A stretch of 64,000 nucleotides of DNA from Nereocystis luetkeana (Eukaryota > Sar > Phaeophyceae > Laminariales > Laminariaceae): contig JARUPZ010000009.1 in the NCBI GenBank assembly GCA_031213475.1, forward strand, positions 1,426,001 to 1,490,000, in the 5' to 3' direction. Positions 11,123 to 21,721 of the stretch are shown in pieces (positions within the stretch are counted from its first letter, which is position 1; each line of letters starts with the position of its first letter). The notes beneath the pieces were generated by a model, which was given only the letters and a program-made list of their open reading frames with translations, ran no database searches and was not told where the DNA came from. A program made the translations under genes and the position numbers.

Positions 11123-12253
11123 ATGATGAGAGGGCAGGCGGTGGGCGAGCGTTGGTTGGTGGCGGCGAGTGCGTGGATTGTGTTGTGCTTCGATAATATT
11201 TGTTCCCCCCCCCCCCCCCTCCACCGCCCCATGGTATTATACTGTATGGAGTGAATGTAACGGTGTCACAGGGGTCAAGAGAGTGAGCTGTTTTTTACGG
11301 CAATGTTGTGGTAGTAGTGATCGCGGTGGTGTGGTACTTCCTACTAGAGTGCGAACTTCCTACTAGAGTGCGACGTTGGTTTAGTTGTTTTTTTTCGTTT
11401 CCCGCCTCTCCCCGGCATTGAAGACTTGACAGTAGTATACTTAGTTCGTATCACACGCGCGCGGTGGATGCTGCTATATTCACCATAATATAGCACTCTG
11501 TCTGGTAGTAAAATGATTTTTATATTAATACGAATACCCAAGCAGTCCTTATATTTCCTGAGAGCGTGGTATTATGCTGTTCATGTTGCGCATGCGCAAT
11601 ATTATAGCATGTATTGCATTATGAAGCGTACCCATTTTTTGCAGGCGTTTTTTTTTTTTGTTTTTTTGTACTGCTTTTGTTTCGTGTTTTTTACTGTGTC
11701 CCTTTTCTATGGACATATTTTTTTTTTCAAGTGTAAGCAGCCCGCCCCCCTAAAGAGGGCAAGACGAGCCCTTTCCGCGTATAGGCTGTTCCTGTTTTGT
11801 GGCCCCCCTCCAGAGGGCAAGAAGAGCCCTTTCAACGTGTAGGCGGCTGCTCCCGTTTTGTTTGTTGTTGTTGCGGACTGCGGACGGTTTGTGTTTTGGC
11901 GGTGGTAAGAAAGTTTCTTGGACGTTATGGTGGAATTATATGAGTAATTCGGTTTTACGGCGTTTACCCGTTAAAAACTGTATCTTGGAAAGTGTATGGG
12001 AAACTGCGGTCGAATTAGCTGAGTTAAAGATTTGATTTTGCGACGTCAATCCCTCAAAAATCTGCACACGCATCTAGAGGAAGTAGTACTTACTTGGAAA
12101 TTGTCTGGGATGTTTTAGCAGCAAAACTGATCGCACTCTCGGTAGGATGATATGCAGCACTTGTAGTTTCGCCTGTGGTGTAATAGAATAACTGCGAAAT
12201 GAATCCTACATTAGTTCCAAGTAGATAGTGTCCTCAAGCGTGGGTGCAGTTAT
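11123..12253. other. No recognised gene
   Basis: Sequence downstream of the zinc-cluster gene. A short duplicated block (CAGAGGGCAAGAAGAGCCC-like) occurs at about 11751-11780 and 11809-11840, just after GCCC-rich sequence. Poly-C and poly-T tracts are present. Confidence 0.5.
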
Positions 12254-12351
12254 TTAACCCTTTTAGAACCGCAGTCCCGTTCTGGGGGCAAACCAGTCAA
12301 AATTTCAAGTAGTTTTGTCCCCAAACGGGACCGCGGTTCTAAAGGGGTTAA
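12254..12351. mobile_element. MITE1 copy a, TTAA ends
   Basis: A 98-bp element starting and ending in TTAA. It has terminal inverted repeats (TTAACCC..TTTAGAACCGCAGTCC and its complement) and a GGGACAAA inner repeat. TTAA borders are typical of piggyBac-type cut-and-paste elements, but no transposase is present. Four further copies occur in the window. Confidence 0.82.
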
Positions 12352-13980
12352 GGAGTTGAAAGCGCTGTGCTGTTTTGTGCGGTGCCTGAGGGTTCAGCTG
12401 TCGGCATGCAACCTCTCCGTAGCTTTGCTTTGGCTCGGCCTTTCCTTGCCTTGATTTGACTTGTTGTACGAAGCTAGCAGGCTACCAATTGAGGCGAGGC
12501 ACCAGCTGCGTAGACGTGCACTAAGCGTCGGAAGCTGTGCACTTGGCTGGCACGGCAAACATTGATTGATTCATGCAAATCATGAAGACGAGAGAGCACA
12601 ATCATGGTAGTCGGCTCTATGTGGAAGAATACTACTACATACATACATACTGGTACCACATACAGCGAGCAGTACGTGCGTGGGTACAGAAGTAGGTTCT
12701 GTTTAGTGTATGAGACAAAAAAGGCATACAAATCGGGCAACGTTTCTGTGATTTCTCGAGGTGCCTCTATCGACCCCCCCCCCCCCCCCCCCCCCCTGTC
12801 CCTGTTCTTGTTGGTTGGTTGGTTGGTTGGTTTTGATTGCGTTCTTATTTCGCGATTGATTTCTCGCCTGTTCCGACGTGGTTGGCTTACAACACGAAGC
12901 AGAACCTTGCCTGCTCGCAGCAAACAGCAGCCGCACTTTAGTCCTGGTACAGTAATGGTTCCTATACGTAGTGCCTTTGAATTCGCTTGGCACAGGTGGA
13001 CGTGACTGCAGTCATGTGGCAATTGCGCGGAGTAGTGCTGGTATTATTGTTGGCTGGCGCATAGCGGCAGTTTGGAGGGACCATTACTCGTATTTCCCAA
13101 AACCAGAATGTGCCGGCTTTTCGTTTTGTGTCGCTAGTCTGTCTGTCGAGCTCCGAACGCTCGTCGCACGTCCCATCCCCACTCATCGGTACGATAATAC
13201 TTAGGTAACTATTAGTATAGGATGAGGAAAATTGGTTTACGGGAGGTAGAGTGCAGCGCGCTAGTTCTCTCTGTAACTCCCACGTTGGCGGCTGAAACTG
13301 TCGCTTATCCGAAGGTTTTCCCGCAAGGCGTTTTTTTTTTCATTTGTTTATGATAGAGTCGGAATGGAATATCGGTACGTAGTACGTTCTCCCCCCTCTT
13401 TTTTTGGTTCTGATAGCCGTGGTATGGCGTGCCGCCGCGCTTTCGTTATGCCCCCCCCTCTTTTAGTACCTTAGTTTTGACGTTATCGTACTGTAGACTA
13501 GACTACTCTGCCCTCATACCATTCGTTGATTGATTGATTAGGCTTGGTATTTATAGTGTCGGTACGCTATGTGTTGTTGTGTTGTTGTGTTGCTGTGTTG
13601 CTCTTGGGGTGGTGATTGGGGGAACGGTCGTCGGAGGATCGTGGGCCCATCGCATCCTTGCGGTGAGTAGCAAATTGCCAGATTGCCACCATTTTGGCGA
13701 GCTGCAGTAATCCACTAAGATTGTCGACGGGCTTTTTTTGTTGTCTACATACTTTGAAGCATAGACCCTCGGTATATAGACCTACTTTTTTTTATTGATT
13801 TGCCCTGCCCCAAAGCATTTTGTGATCGTCCGTCCTCAAAGCGCGCCTGGTGGATCACGCAGGTGTCTGTCGAAGTTGATCATCAACCCCCTCAATCGGT
13901 CCAAGTCACAAAGTTGACGTCACGTTCTTTTATATTTTCTTAAGCAATAGTCTGCAACAGCAACAATATACCAGGTATAT
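12352..13980. other. Intergenic; poly-C tract and a candidate exon
   Basis: A run of 24 C at about 12773-12796 is followed by (TTGG)n. At about 13575-13662 a frame encoding a hydrophobic stretch (ALGVVIGGTVVGGSW) ends at a strong donor, CG|GTGAGTAG. This could be an isolated exon, but no partner was found. Confidence 0.3.
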
Positions 13981-14023
13981 ATTATTATTATTATTGTTAT
14001 TATTATGCTTGCCATCCGACCAT
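13981..14023 (-). mobile_element. Family A LINE 3' end relic
   Basis: ATTATT repeats are followed by GCTTGCCATCCGACCATGTG, the complement of the family A terminus with its AAT tail. Only about 20 bp of element remain. Confidence 0.5.
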
Positions 14024-15358
14024 GTGTACGTAGTGTTGTTCTAAAAAAAGACTAACATGAAAGTGAAGATCGTGGCGATTGTCCTCCAGTATGCAACATG
14101 TGGCCTTGACGTCTTTTATTCGACCGCCACAACAACATACACCTGGTAGACAACTTTCTGGAGGACACGCTTGGTCTGCGGTCACTAAACACGTCGGCGT
14201 TGGAATGCTAAATCGATTTGACTGTCATGCTTTTTGGAGTATACCAGGTATATTACTGTAGTGCACACTATCACCTTCACTTCGTTCGTCGATCGCCACA
14301 GACATCGAAAACCCAACTCTATATACGTAGAAAGGGCAAGGAAGGTGAGTACGAGGGTGATGATGGTGTCTGATCGATGATTGATGAGCACTCGTGATGC
14401 CCCGCTCGGTAAGACCTCACCACGACTTGATTCTAATGTTTTGCTACAGTAGTTATTACACTGGTGCTGCAGTGGTGACAACAGTAATAACGTGGCTCAG
14501 GGGACCCCAACCCCCCCCCCGATACCCAAAGCAGTCAACAATCAGTCAGTGCTGAAACTGTGGGCCGGCTGAGGCAGTGCATGTGGACGCATGTCTGACG
14601 TTTTGACGTGCGGCAGCAATGCGCGGTGGAGTAATAGTGACGTCTGCAAGTAGTAGTAGTAGTAGTAGTAGTAGTAGCATTAGTAGTGGTAGTAGTATTA
14701 GTAGTGGTAGTAGTATTATAGTAGTAGTAGTAGTGGTGGTAGTAGTATAGTAGTAGCACAGCTGTAGGAAGTAGATTTTCCACTTCTTTCCGCGGGGAAA
14801 CGGTACAGGAAGAAGCGAAAGCGAAGGCCTGCCTGTTGTTATCGTTCCGACGGGATGCTGCAAAATAAAAGACAAAAGACACCTTCACAACATCACCCGT
14901 CTATCCATATGATATGATAAACCAGCTACGAATACTGCCACTACTGCTGTAGTAGCTACCAGGTATGAATCTCTCCGACATTACGTTGCGCGGTGTATTC
15001 CTAACGCGCCGCGCGTATATTCCTGTGACACCCCGCCTCGTATTGACATCCATGCACACACAAACGTTGTTATATTAATATTAATGGTACATACCAGGTA
15101 CCAGGTATATTGATAGAGCAGTGAGTGGGTACAGTGCCCCGCGACAAGCCTAAATAAAGAAGTGTTCTTAACTGCAGTGTTTTTGCCCATCATACACGGC
15201 GGTAAACAGCAGCAGCCCTCCCCCCCCCCCCCCCCCCCCCCGCCCCTTCCCTCCTACCGTACACACAGTACACTATATACTGGCATATTTTATAATGAGT
15301 ATAGGTGGGGCATGCTGATTTTAGATGTTACCACTTAAAAGTCCCGAAGTTTATTATC
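14024..15358. other. Intergenic; AGT microsatellite
   Basis: A compound (AGT)n repeat at about 14648-14755. A poly-C run sits at about 15221-15241. No gene recognised. Confidence 0.5.
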
Positions 15359-15463
15359 TGTGTGTGTCTGTTCTCCGGATTAAACCGATATTTCTACCCG
15401 TCGACATCCAGCACAACCAGTGTCCGTGCCGATTCTTCAATCTTAGAGATGCAAGCTCTGGGC
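15359..15463 (-). mobile_element. Family B LINE, short 3' end copy
   Basis: Complement of the family B terminus: GTGTGTGT tail, TTCTACCCGTCGACATCCAG, ACCAGTGTCCGTGCCGATTC. About 100 bp remain, strongly 5'-truncated. Confidence 0.72.
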
Positions 15464-15477
15464 AGAAAGAACGGTTT

Positions 15478-15580
15478 ATTTCTTAGAAATTCAGTCCCGT
15501 TTTAGGGACAATCTACGGCCTTTTTTTTTCAGTGGTTTGTCCTCATAACGGGACTCCACTTTGCTCTAAAAGGGTTCATG
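15478..15580. mobile_element. MITE1 copy b, diverged
   Basis: TTAGAAATTCAGTCCCGTTT at the left is matched by ACGGGACTCCACTTTGCTCT at the right, with GGGACAA inner arms. The terminal TTAA motifs are lost. It abuts the family B relic at 15359-15463. Confidence 0.65.
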
Positions 15581-15776
15581 TCAAGAACACACACAAGTGC
15601 CATGTTTAGAGAACACACGCAAGTACACAAGCTGTATGGTCACAAAACTACGATACATATACTACAGTGTGCGTTGTTATGCAATGCATTTTTTTTCATC
15701 CCCACTTTTACTTTCCAGCTCAACTCGTAGGAGGTTTACCCACAGCGATCTTCTGGACAAGTCGTGGTAACAGATG

Positions 15777-15830
15777 TCGTCCCTTCCCCCCTCGGTACGT
15801 GCCTTCATTTCTATCGCACATAGGGTTCAG
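15777..15830 (-). mobile_element. SINE S1 internal fragment
   Basis: CCTTCCCCCCTCGGTACGTG followed by CCTTCATTTCTATCGCA is the complement of the S1 body around its GGCACGTACCGTAGCGGGAA block. Diverged and lacking both ends. Confidence 0.5.
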
Positions 15831-15934
15831 CAATCCCACTACTCATCGAATGCCATCGAATGTTGCTAACTCACGCTCTCGCGCTTTTCGCTATTAATAG
15901 ACATTATTTTTTGCAAGAGAAAGTCCGTACGAAT

Positions 15935-16012
15935 GTGGACTGGATGAGACTCGAACCCACGAAATTGATCTTAGTAGGCACGTGCACCACCTACCAAGCC
16001 ACCGGCAATGCC
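15935..16012 (-). repeat. tRNA-like sequence (tRNA relic or SINE head)
   Basis: The minus strand reads TGGCTTGGTAGGTGG (A-box-like) and GTGGGTTCGAGTCTCATC (B-box and T-arm-like) at tRNA spacing. The ends do not form a convincing seven-base acceptor stem and no intact anticodon arm could be assigned. I do not call a functional tRNA. Confidence 0.45.
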
Positions 16013-16284
16013 ACGGTTTAATGGGTGTGTTGTCTTTACGTGAAATCGTCCTTCCTAAACTGCTTCATCTGTACACCCAATGCCCGTCCTGATACCTTCT
16101 TATCCTAGAGATAAACTAATAATTATGTGGTCACAGACTGAGACAGAGAAAGCCTAGACGCAGAAAACAATCGCAAATTCCTGGGTATATCAAGTAAAAC
16201 ACTTGCGTACCGGGTACGAGAACACTACAACACGAGCAAGACCAGGAAATGAGGAAAAAAGTACGATGAAAAAATCTGATATGA

Positions 16285-17520
16285 AACAGAATACATTACA
16301 AATAACACATCACCAAGGAGATCAGAAAGGCTGCTGTTAATAGAAGGAAAACATGTGTACTACTAATAAAGAAGGACAGGACAGGTAGCTGCTGCACGGA
16401 CGGAGCAACACCAAGGAGAGGAAGATACCGGCGAAAGGACGGTGGGGAGGGGAAAGGAAACAGAGGGAGAGACAAGACAAAAAAACAAGCAGGAAGAGAA
16501 AAGAAGAAAAAGAAGGGAGGGAAATGGTACTCCAGGCGGTGATAGTAACATGGGTGCTCGTCTGTGCTAGATAACCGATTCGGGAACCTAGACACACTCT
16601 TTGCCGTCTCTTTCCTACTCTCGTTGCCAGCGGTGTCAAGTGCCCGTACTGCCGCCCCCCCATTGACCAACTCAACAAGAAAGAAAGAAACGCTGCAAGA
16701 ATTCAGGGGCTATTAATAGTCGAACCGATTACTTGCCACCCGATTTATCATTTCGTTTCTGCGTTCGTCGACAGCTGTATTACTGTAGTACGGCTGCCCC
16801 CCACCCTCTCCCCTTGTCGTCGCTCTTGGCGTCCTCAGATGCGTGGCGCAGCCGGTTTATCTGCGCCTCGTCCCTATGCCACCTCGCCATGACACAGCCC
16901 GCCGCTTCGACGACCCCCCCATAGCACTTCCCGCTCTTCGTAACCGCCCTCGGCCATAACACCGTCTCTACTCCGAACAGCAAAGGGGGGCTTTCCATGG
17001 ACCCCTCGGTGGCTTGAAAAACCCTGAGGTCGTCTGCTAGGCATTGGGCCCAGTTATTTTCTGGTCGACCTGGTCCCGGGTTCTCCCCATCAGCGATCGT
17101 CCCAAACATCACCCGACGGGTCAGCCGCTCACTGTTCGTCCACCGTAGGCCCCCCGCAAAGAGGAGGCGTCCATTGCGGGTGGTCGTCTCAACGCTCCCG
17201 CATTGTGTCTTCTTGAGGGCCTTGCTTGGCGTACGACATGATGTGGTCGGTGCGTTGTCGGCGCTGGAAACCAATGATCCGCAGGAAGAGTTTGTGATGT
17301 GCCGTTTGGAGTTCGGTGAAGAGCTCCCGGTCTAGAGTCCACGTCACACACCCCTACAGCAAGGTCTTCATCACCTCGCCCGTTAGCATGCACACTTTTA
17401 GAGTGAAAGGGGCATATTCCATGTCGTACAGCTCCCATTTGAACATTGTAGCATGCCCAGGCGAGTCGGATCCGACTTGTGATCTCTGGCATCAGCGCTT
17501 GCGACGACAAGACCGCCAAG
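16285..17520 (-). pseudogene. LINE C-terminal fragment, diverged family B relative
   Basis: The minus strand encodes blocks found in family B: ETTTRNGRLLFAGG, RRVMFGTIADGENPGPG, FGVETVLWPRAVTKSGK and a terminal RKET-type end. In a different frame upstream lies a diverged LLQGCVTW-like block. Frameshifts break it into pieces. An A/T-rich 3' UTR-like stretch follows to about 16285. Sequence divergence suggests an older copy or a sister family. Confidence 0.7.
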
Positions 17521-17539
17521 GTACAAAAACTGTGAAAAG

Positions 17540-17660
17540 CGCAAACACACACATACATGTCATCGTGCTGGATAAGACAGGCTCGACATACACACTCTAG
17601 CATGCGTTGAAAGAGAGAAAAAAGGAAAGAAACAGAGAAAAACAGATCGAATCGAAAAAA
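17540..17660 (-). mobile_element. Family B 3' UTR fragment
   Basis: GTCATCGTGCTGGATAAGAC, CGACATACACACTCTA and a GAAAGAGAGAAA run match the complement of the family B 3' UTR just upstream of its terminal 150 bp. Neither end is preserved. Confidence 0.5.
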
Positions 17661-18017
17661 AAATGTTATACTTGGGCCTCTCATAAAAACTGGGGCACCC
17701 ATTGCACAATATCTTATCTGCCTACAGCAGTATAGTAGTACTACACTGCAATTGTGTGAATACGTAGACTACTGACTGAAAGTACGCACTGACTAATGAC
17801 TGGGTACGACGCATTTTTTTCGCTTGGTCTGCTTCTCTACTGCAAGCTCGGATGCTTTTGTAAGGTGCTGTTGGTGTGCCGGGTGTGTGTGCTCCGACGG
17901 TCGCATCAAGCAGTCTGCGACGTCTCATCGTGTCTGATTGATGACGTCTGGCGTGATCCAAACAACACCCGAACTCGGACGTCATTTTTTTTTGTCATAA
18001 AACAAAAGTAAGAATAC

Positions 18018-18175
18018 ATGAAGGCATGCACGTTGCCCGACGCGAGTTGACGAGGGGAGACAATGCTGAACCCTCCCCGCGATTAAATAGAAGGCGCGCT
18101 ATGGTGGGGAGGGGGTGGAAGGAGGTGCTGCTATGTGACCTTATGGGATGGTTCGAGTTACGAAAAGGGAGGGAG
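18018..18175 (+). mobile_element. SINE S1, old diverged copy
   Basis: Order and spacing match S1: GCACGTTGCCCGACGCGAGT, GACGAGGGGAGA, CGCGATTAAATAGAAGGCGC, then TGCTATGTGACC and GAGTTACGA. It has many substitutions and no head. Confidence 0.5.
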
Positions 18176-18479
18176 GGAGGGAGCTGGAGAAAACCAGCTG
18201 CAACGGTGGTGAGGGCGCCAGCCTGCCCTGAAAGCTGTAGATCATTGAATGTCGACAGATGATAATGATCTACCCCATGAGCGCTACACAGTTCACCGCG
18301 GTAACAACGTAGTACCAGCCCTCCCTTCAATATGAAACCGGGGGGCCAGCTCAGACTTCGTAAATCCCTAGTTCGTACTCGACAGAGACGGGGTGTGCTC
18401 CACACCAACAGTTCTTCTTTTCCCGGTATGTATGCTGAGCACTGGGCTGAGTTTCTGTTACAAGCATTAGCCTGGGCTG

Positions 18480-18780
18480 GGGACTCCAAGTATACGGATG
18501 GGTTTGGTTGTAAGGATTGCCCTCAGCCGGGTAAACGATCGATATTTTACCCCTATTTACGTCAGTAGGTGACACCTCTCGGAACAAACTTGACGCCATC
18601 GAGGATGCGGGTTCGAACCTCACTTCGAACGTTTCTCCTATAGGAAGGCTTGCTGCGCCCGTGTCCTCTACAATATGTGCCTTCCTGCTTTCTCCATGTA
18701 TTGGAACGGAGCGAGTAGGCCCACGCACGGTCGTATATATACGGTACCGTTACGTCCAAAATACCCCGCCGTTCAGAAGG
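18480..18780 (+). mobile_element. SINE-like family S2, copy with tRNA-like head
   Basis: The leader AAGGATTGCCCTCAGCCGGG, then CGATCGATATTTTACCCCTA, leads into a tRNA-like segment with an A-box-like CGTCAGTAGG and a B box GGGTTCGAACCTC near 18606. The body has GGAACGGAGCGAGTAGGCCC and TACGGTACCG. The same order occurs inverted at 46979-47240 and at 21722-22475. tRNA-derived, so likely pol III transcribed when active. Confidence 0.65.
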
Positions 18781-18794
18781 GGGAGGGGGGGCGG

Positions 18795-19086
18795 GCGTGC
18801 TAATTGGCTGCTTGCCTTAGTCATTTGACCATTGACCATGCCTTCCTTTCGAGACAGAGCACCATTCCCTCTCCTGATAGAGACACCTCCAACCATTGGA
18901 GGCGGGGGGACGTACTCAATTGTTGCTTGCCTTGGTCGTATGGCCATTGACCATGCATCCCTTTCGAGACGGAGCACCGCTCCTACTTCTGATAGAGATA
19001 CCCCCAACAGTTGGGCGCTCATTACGTTGTTTCCACATATTACATAAAAGCTTTTGGCTAGTCGGGGGGGGGGGGGGGGGGGGGGG
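18795..19086 (-). mobile_element. Two family D 3' ends in tandem, poly-C tails
   Basis: On the minus strand two units (about 18912-19060 and 18795-18910) each contain GCTCCGTCTCGAAAGG, a GCATGGTCAATGG-type block and AAGGCAAGCAACAATTGAG, running into C/G-rich ends. A poly-G tract (plus strand, 19062-19086) lies beside them. They match the 3' UTR of the copy at 34134-34507. Confidence 0.62.
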
Positions 19087-19127
19087 CGTACAGTAGTTCT
19101 TTGACAATTGAGAATATTATGATTGGG

Positions 19128-19200
19128 GGAGTGCTACAAGAAGGGTTGTCCTAGGCCGGGAAGTCGATCGACTTTTCATCCCTATAGCTCAGTACCAGGT
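19128..19200 (+). mobile_element. S2 leader fragment
   Basis: GGGGGAGTGCTACAAGAAGG, then the leader, CGATCGAC and CCCTATAGCTCAGT. It stops at the A box, next to an ACCAGGTAGG motif. Confidence 0.5.
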
Positions 19201-19374
19201 AGGTATCTATATACGAGACACTTTCTTGACAGTTTCTTGTGGAGCTCTTTCTCATGAGAGGTCCAGTATGACGAGTAACATGCATTGTAGATCCCCTGTA
19301 GTGATGTATTTCGTATATGGCAGGCAATATATGTATAATATCACTCGCGTGATGGAGACAACACCGTATCACAC

Positions 19375-19595
19375 TAGGGTGATAAAATGATAAAATGACG
19401 TCGCATCACACGTGTATTAAGATAACAGCTTATCACAAGGGGGTGATAAGATGATGAGATTACACTCCTTCCCTATTATGAAGCCCCGAGGTTATTTTCT
19501 CCAAAACAAGGAGGGGGGGGCCACACACGGAAATGGCGGCTTTTTGGAAATACTCCGTCGAGATTTTTCCACAGACACATCGCTCTAGGTTTTAA
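19375..19595 (+). repeat. Dispersed repeat F, copy 2
   Basis: GTGATAAAATGATAAAATGA, TATCACAAGGGGGTGATAAG, then a TTATTTTCTCCAAAACAAGG block and TTTTTCCACAGACACATCGC. The TATCAC/GTGATA motifs can pair. Matches 31160-31355 and, inverted, 9400-9588. Confidence 0.5.
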
Positions 19596-19599
19596 ACCG

Positions 19600-19678
19600 T
19601 TGTGGGTGTTCTTTCGTTCATTCTATTTACCCGCCGACATCCAGCACACCCAGTGTCCGTGCCGATTCTTTAATCATC
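19600..19678 (-). mobile_element. Family B LINE, short 3' end copy
   Basis: Complement of the family B end (CGCCGACATCCAGCACACCC, then GTGTCCGTGCCGATTC). About 80 bp, adjoining the coding-like domain that starts at about 19684. Confidence 0.65.
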
Positions 19679-19683
19679 ATATT

Positions 19684-20010
19684 ATAGAGAAATACATCAA
19701 GCTCAACACCGAGGACGACAGTGAGCTGAAGGAGATTCGCACGCTCATGTTAGCGGAAGGACAGCAGCGGGCCAACCCTGCAGCAGGCCCTCTGAACTTC
19801 GAATACGATGACGGAGAACCAATACTGACATCAACGGTCTTCGAGTACACTCTCAAGTCAACCTCGGGCGTCCTCTTCTTCCTGGACGGAAGGTCCCTCA
19901 GAATCGGGGTTAAGACGCAGAGACGCAGACACCGACTGCACGATCAATCAACAGCGGAGGAGGAGTATTTGGTGACAATCAACTTTTGGACCGAACGAAG
20001 CCAATACTCA
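19684..20010 (+). pseudogene. Unrecognised coding-like domain, copy 1
   Basis: The frame encodes LNTEDDSELKEIRTLMLAEG, then GEPILTSTVFEYTLKSTSGV, LFFLDGRSLRIGVKTQ and a TINFWTERSQ end. The same order, diverged and frameshifted, is encoded at 56590-56950, so this is a real protein family with at least two copies. I recognise no domain. After about 20010 the frame loses similarity. No start codon is evident because the 5' side is a LINE B relic. It could be part of an uncharacterised mobile element or a dispersed gene family. Confidence 0.5.
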
Positions 20011-20499
20011 GAATATGCACGTCAACGGCATCCTGAACAGGCTCGGGATGCAGGTCCGCAATCCCGTGCACACGCCAAGCCACGCACCGGAGCTACAAAC
20101 AAGCTTCACGTCGCGGTTAAAATCGTCGGCTCCAGGGTCCCAACATGCATGGCAGGGAGGGCCCGCCGTGTGGGCGAACACAACCGATAAATCGTTGTAT
20201 ACGAGGGGTGATGTCTTTCTACAATAGCGTTCGTAGTCTACCAGCAGTTGAAGCGCTGCCAGTACCCCTGTGTTCCTCTGTTTGTGGGGGGCAGCAACAT
20301 TGGAGACCGTTCGATTTTTATTTTGTTGCAAAATGAACGGAGTCACTGTTTTAACCACCGTACTGCTAACATCTTCTATTCGCGGTCGACTAGCTGACTG
20401 GAAATTGCTTGCATTTGATCCTAGTCTTGCAGGCTGGTACAGTCTTGCAGGTTGCACGAGGTGGGCAGAGGCGTAGCAGACTGCTGTATTGTAGATTGT

Positions 20500-20862
20500 T
20501 TATCTATTCCTAGGTCCCCTGACTGATCGCTGTGGGTTATTGGTAGCGTACTTGAGTGTTCCTAGACTACCCTCATATTGTCGCCGTTCATACACGGGCC
20601 TGGATAGGTTGTTCAGCTGCTGCCTATGCGTTGGAACATCTTCCGTCTGCAGCGGAACCCATTCATTGTTGTGCAGGTCTTCAAGATTGTGGATAGTTGA
20701 AGTCGGGATCAATCTCACGTAAGAGAGCGAGTTCGTTAAAGAACTACCGTAAATCACTCGGTGTCGAATAACAAGTTTGACCATGTCACCTTCATCGAGG
20801 GGTCGTGTTAGGGGCGGGTACTTCGCTATTCGCCACCGCAGTTGCCAGAAACCAATAACCTA
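20500..20862 (-). CDS. Unknown coding-like exon
   Basis: The minus-strand frame runs about 120 codons from a possible acceptor (GGTAG|GTTATTGG) at 20862. It has a protein-like mix with little low complexity (KLVIRHRVIYGSSLTNSLSY, LRLIPTST-like block, TEDVPTHRQQLNNLSRPVYE). A Met occurs at 20784. I recognise no family. It may be an exon of a host gene or a piece of an unrecognised element. Confidence 0.35.
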
Positions 20863-20869
20863 CCGAGTC

Positions 20870-21479
20870 GTTGGTTGGCAACGTAGTCGCCTTGGTCACT
20901 GCTCAGTAGAATAATATAGTGCTAACGAAGCATCAACATGGAACACGTAATTATGCGGTTTATCCATATGTAGATGTAGATACGTAACACAGAAATGCGG
21001 CGAAATACGAATAGGAACATTACAAGAGAATATGCAAAGCATCTAGAATCTAGAAGTTGTTCGAGAGCACATTTTGATAACACGTATTGATAGTCTTAAT
21101 AGAGTGTATGCTTCCGTTGAACGCCTAGGAAGCGTATCGTTCTTGGCGTTGCTATTAACAGTTAATAGCTAGCATACGTCTACGTTGCCAACCTCTCCCC
21201 TATGACTCGCTCTCCTTTCGTATTCCTTCTCTTATCAATCGGCTCGAGAACGCCATTCGAAGATCACCGACATATTCCTTCTGAGAATATTTGCAAACGG
21301 ACTTGCCTATCAGCAATCCAAGCGCTTACCTTTCGACCACGTAGTATTAATACCATCATAGTCGGCCACATTCCTTCGTCCTCAACAGAGATACAAGCTC
21401 ATCTGTCTGTTCTGACAAATTACGACACATACATACAAACTACATTGTAATTCCGTAAACAGAGTAGACAATGCAATGC
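20870..21479. other. No recognised feature
   Basis: AT-rich with short frames only. I see no gene, RNA or known repeat family. Confidence 0.45.
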
Positions 21480-21600
21480 CATGTCATCGTACTGGATAAG
21501 GTGGTAGGCACGGCGTACACATTTTAGCACGGGTTGAAAGAGAGAGAGAAACATCGGAAGAGACAAAGAGAGAAACGCATCGAAAAAAACACTGAATGAA
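21480..21600 (-). mobile_element. Family B 3' UTR fragment
   Basis: CCATGTCATCGTACTGGATA, GGCACGGCGTACACATT and a GAAAGAGAGAG run match the complement of the family B 3' UTR. No terminus remains. Confidence 0.5.
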
Positions 21601-21721
21601 TAGGGATATTATAGCACAAATAAATAGAAGTACAACAAAGCAGAAGTACAGCAGCAGTATTAATGTTAATATTGATAGTAGCATAGATAATTAATGTAAT
21701 GTGAAGGTCATACTTACTGAA

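Noticed and set aside
15935..16012. Functional tRNA gene on the minus strand
   Set aside because: A- and B-box-like motifs are present, but the acceptor stem does not pair.
19684..20010. Integrated algal-virus gene
   Set aside because: Considered because such insertions are known in brown algae, but no viral hallmark protein is seen anywhere in the window.
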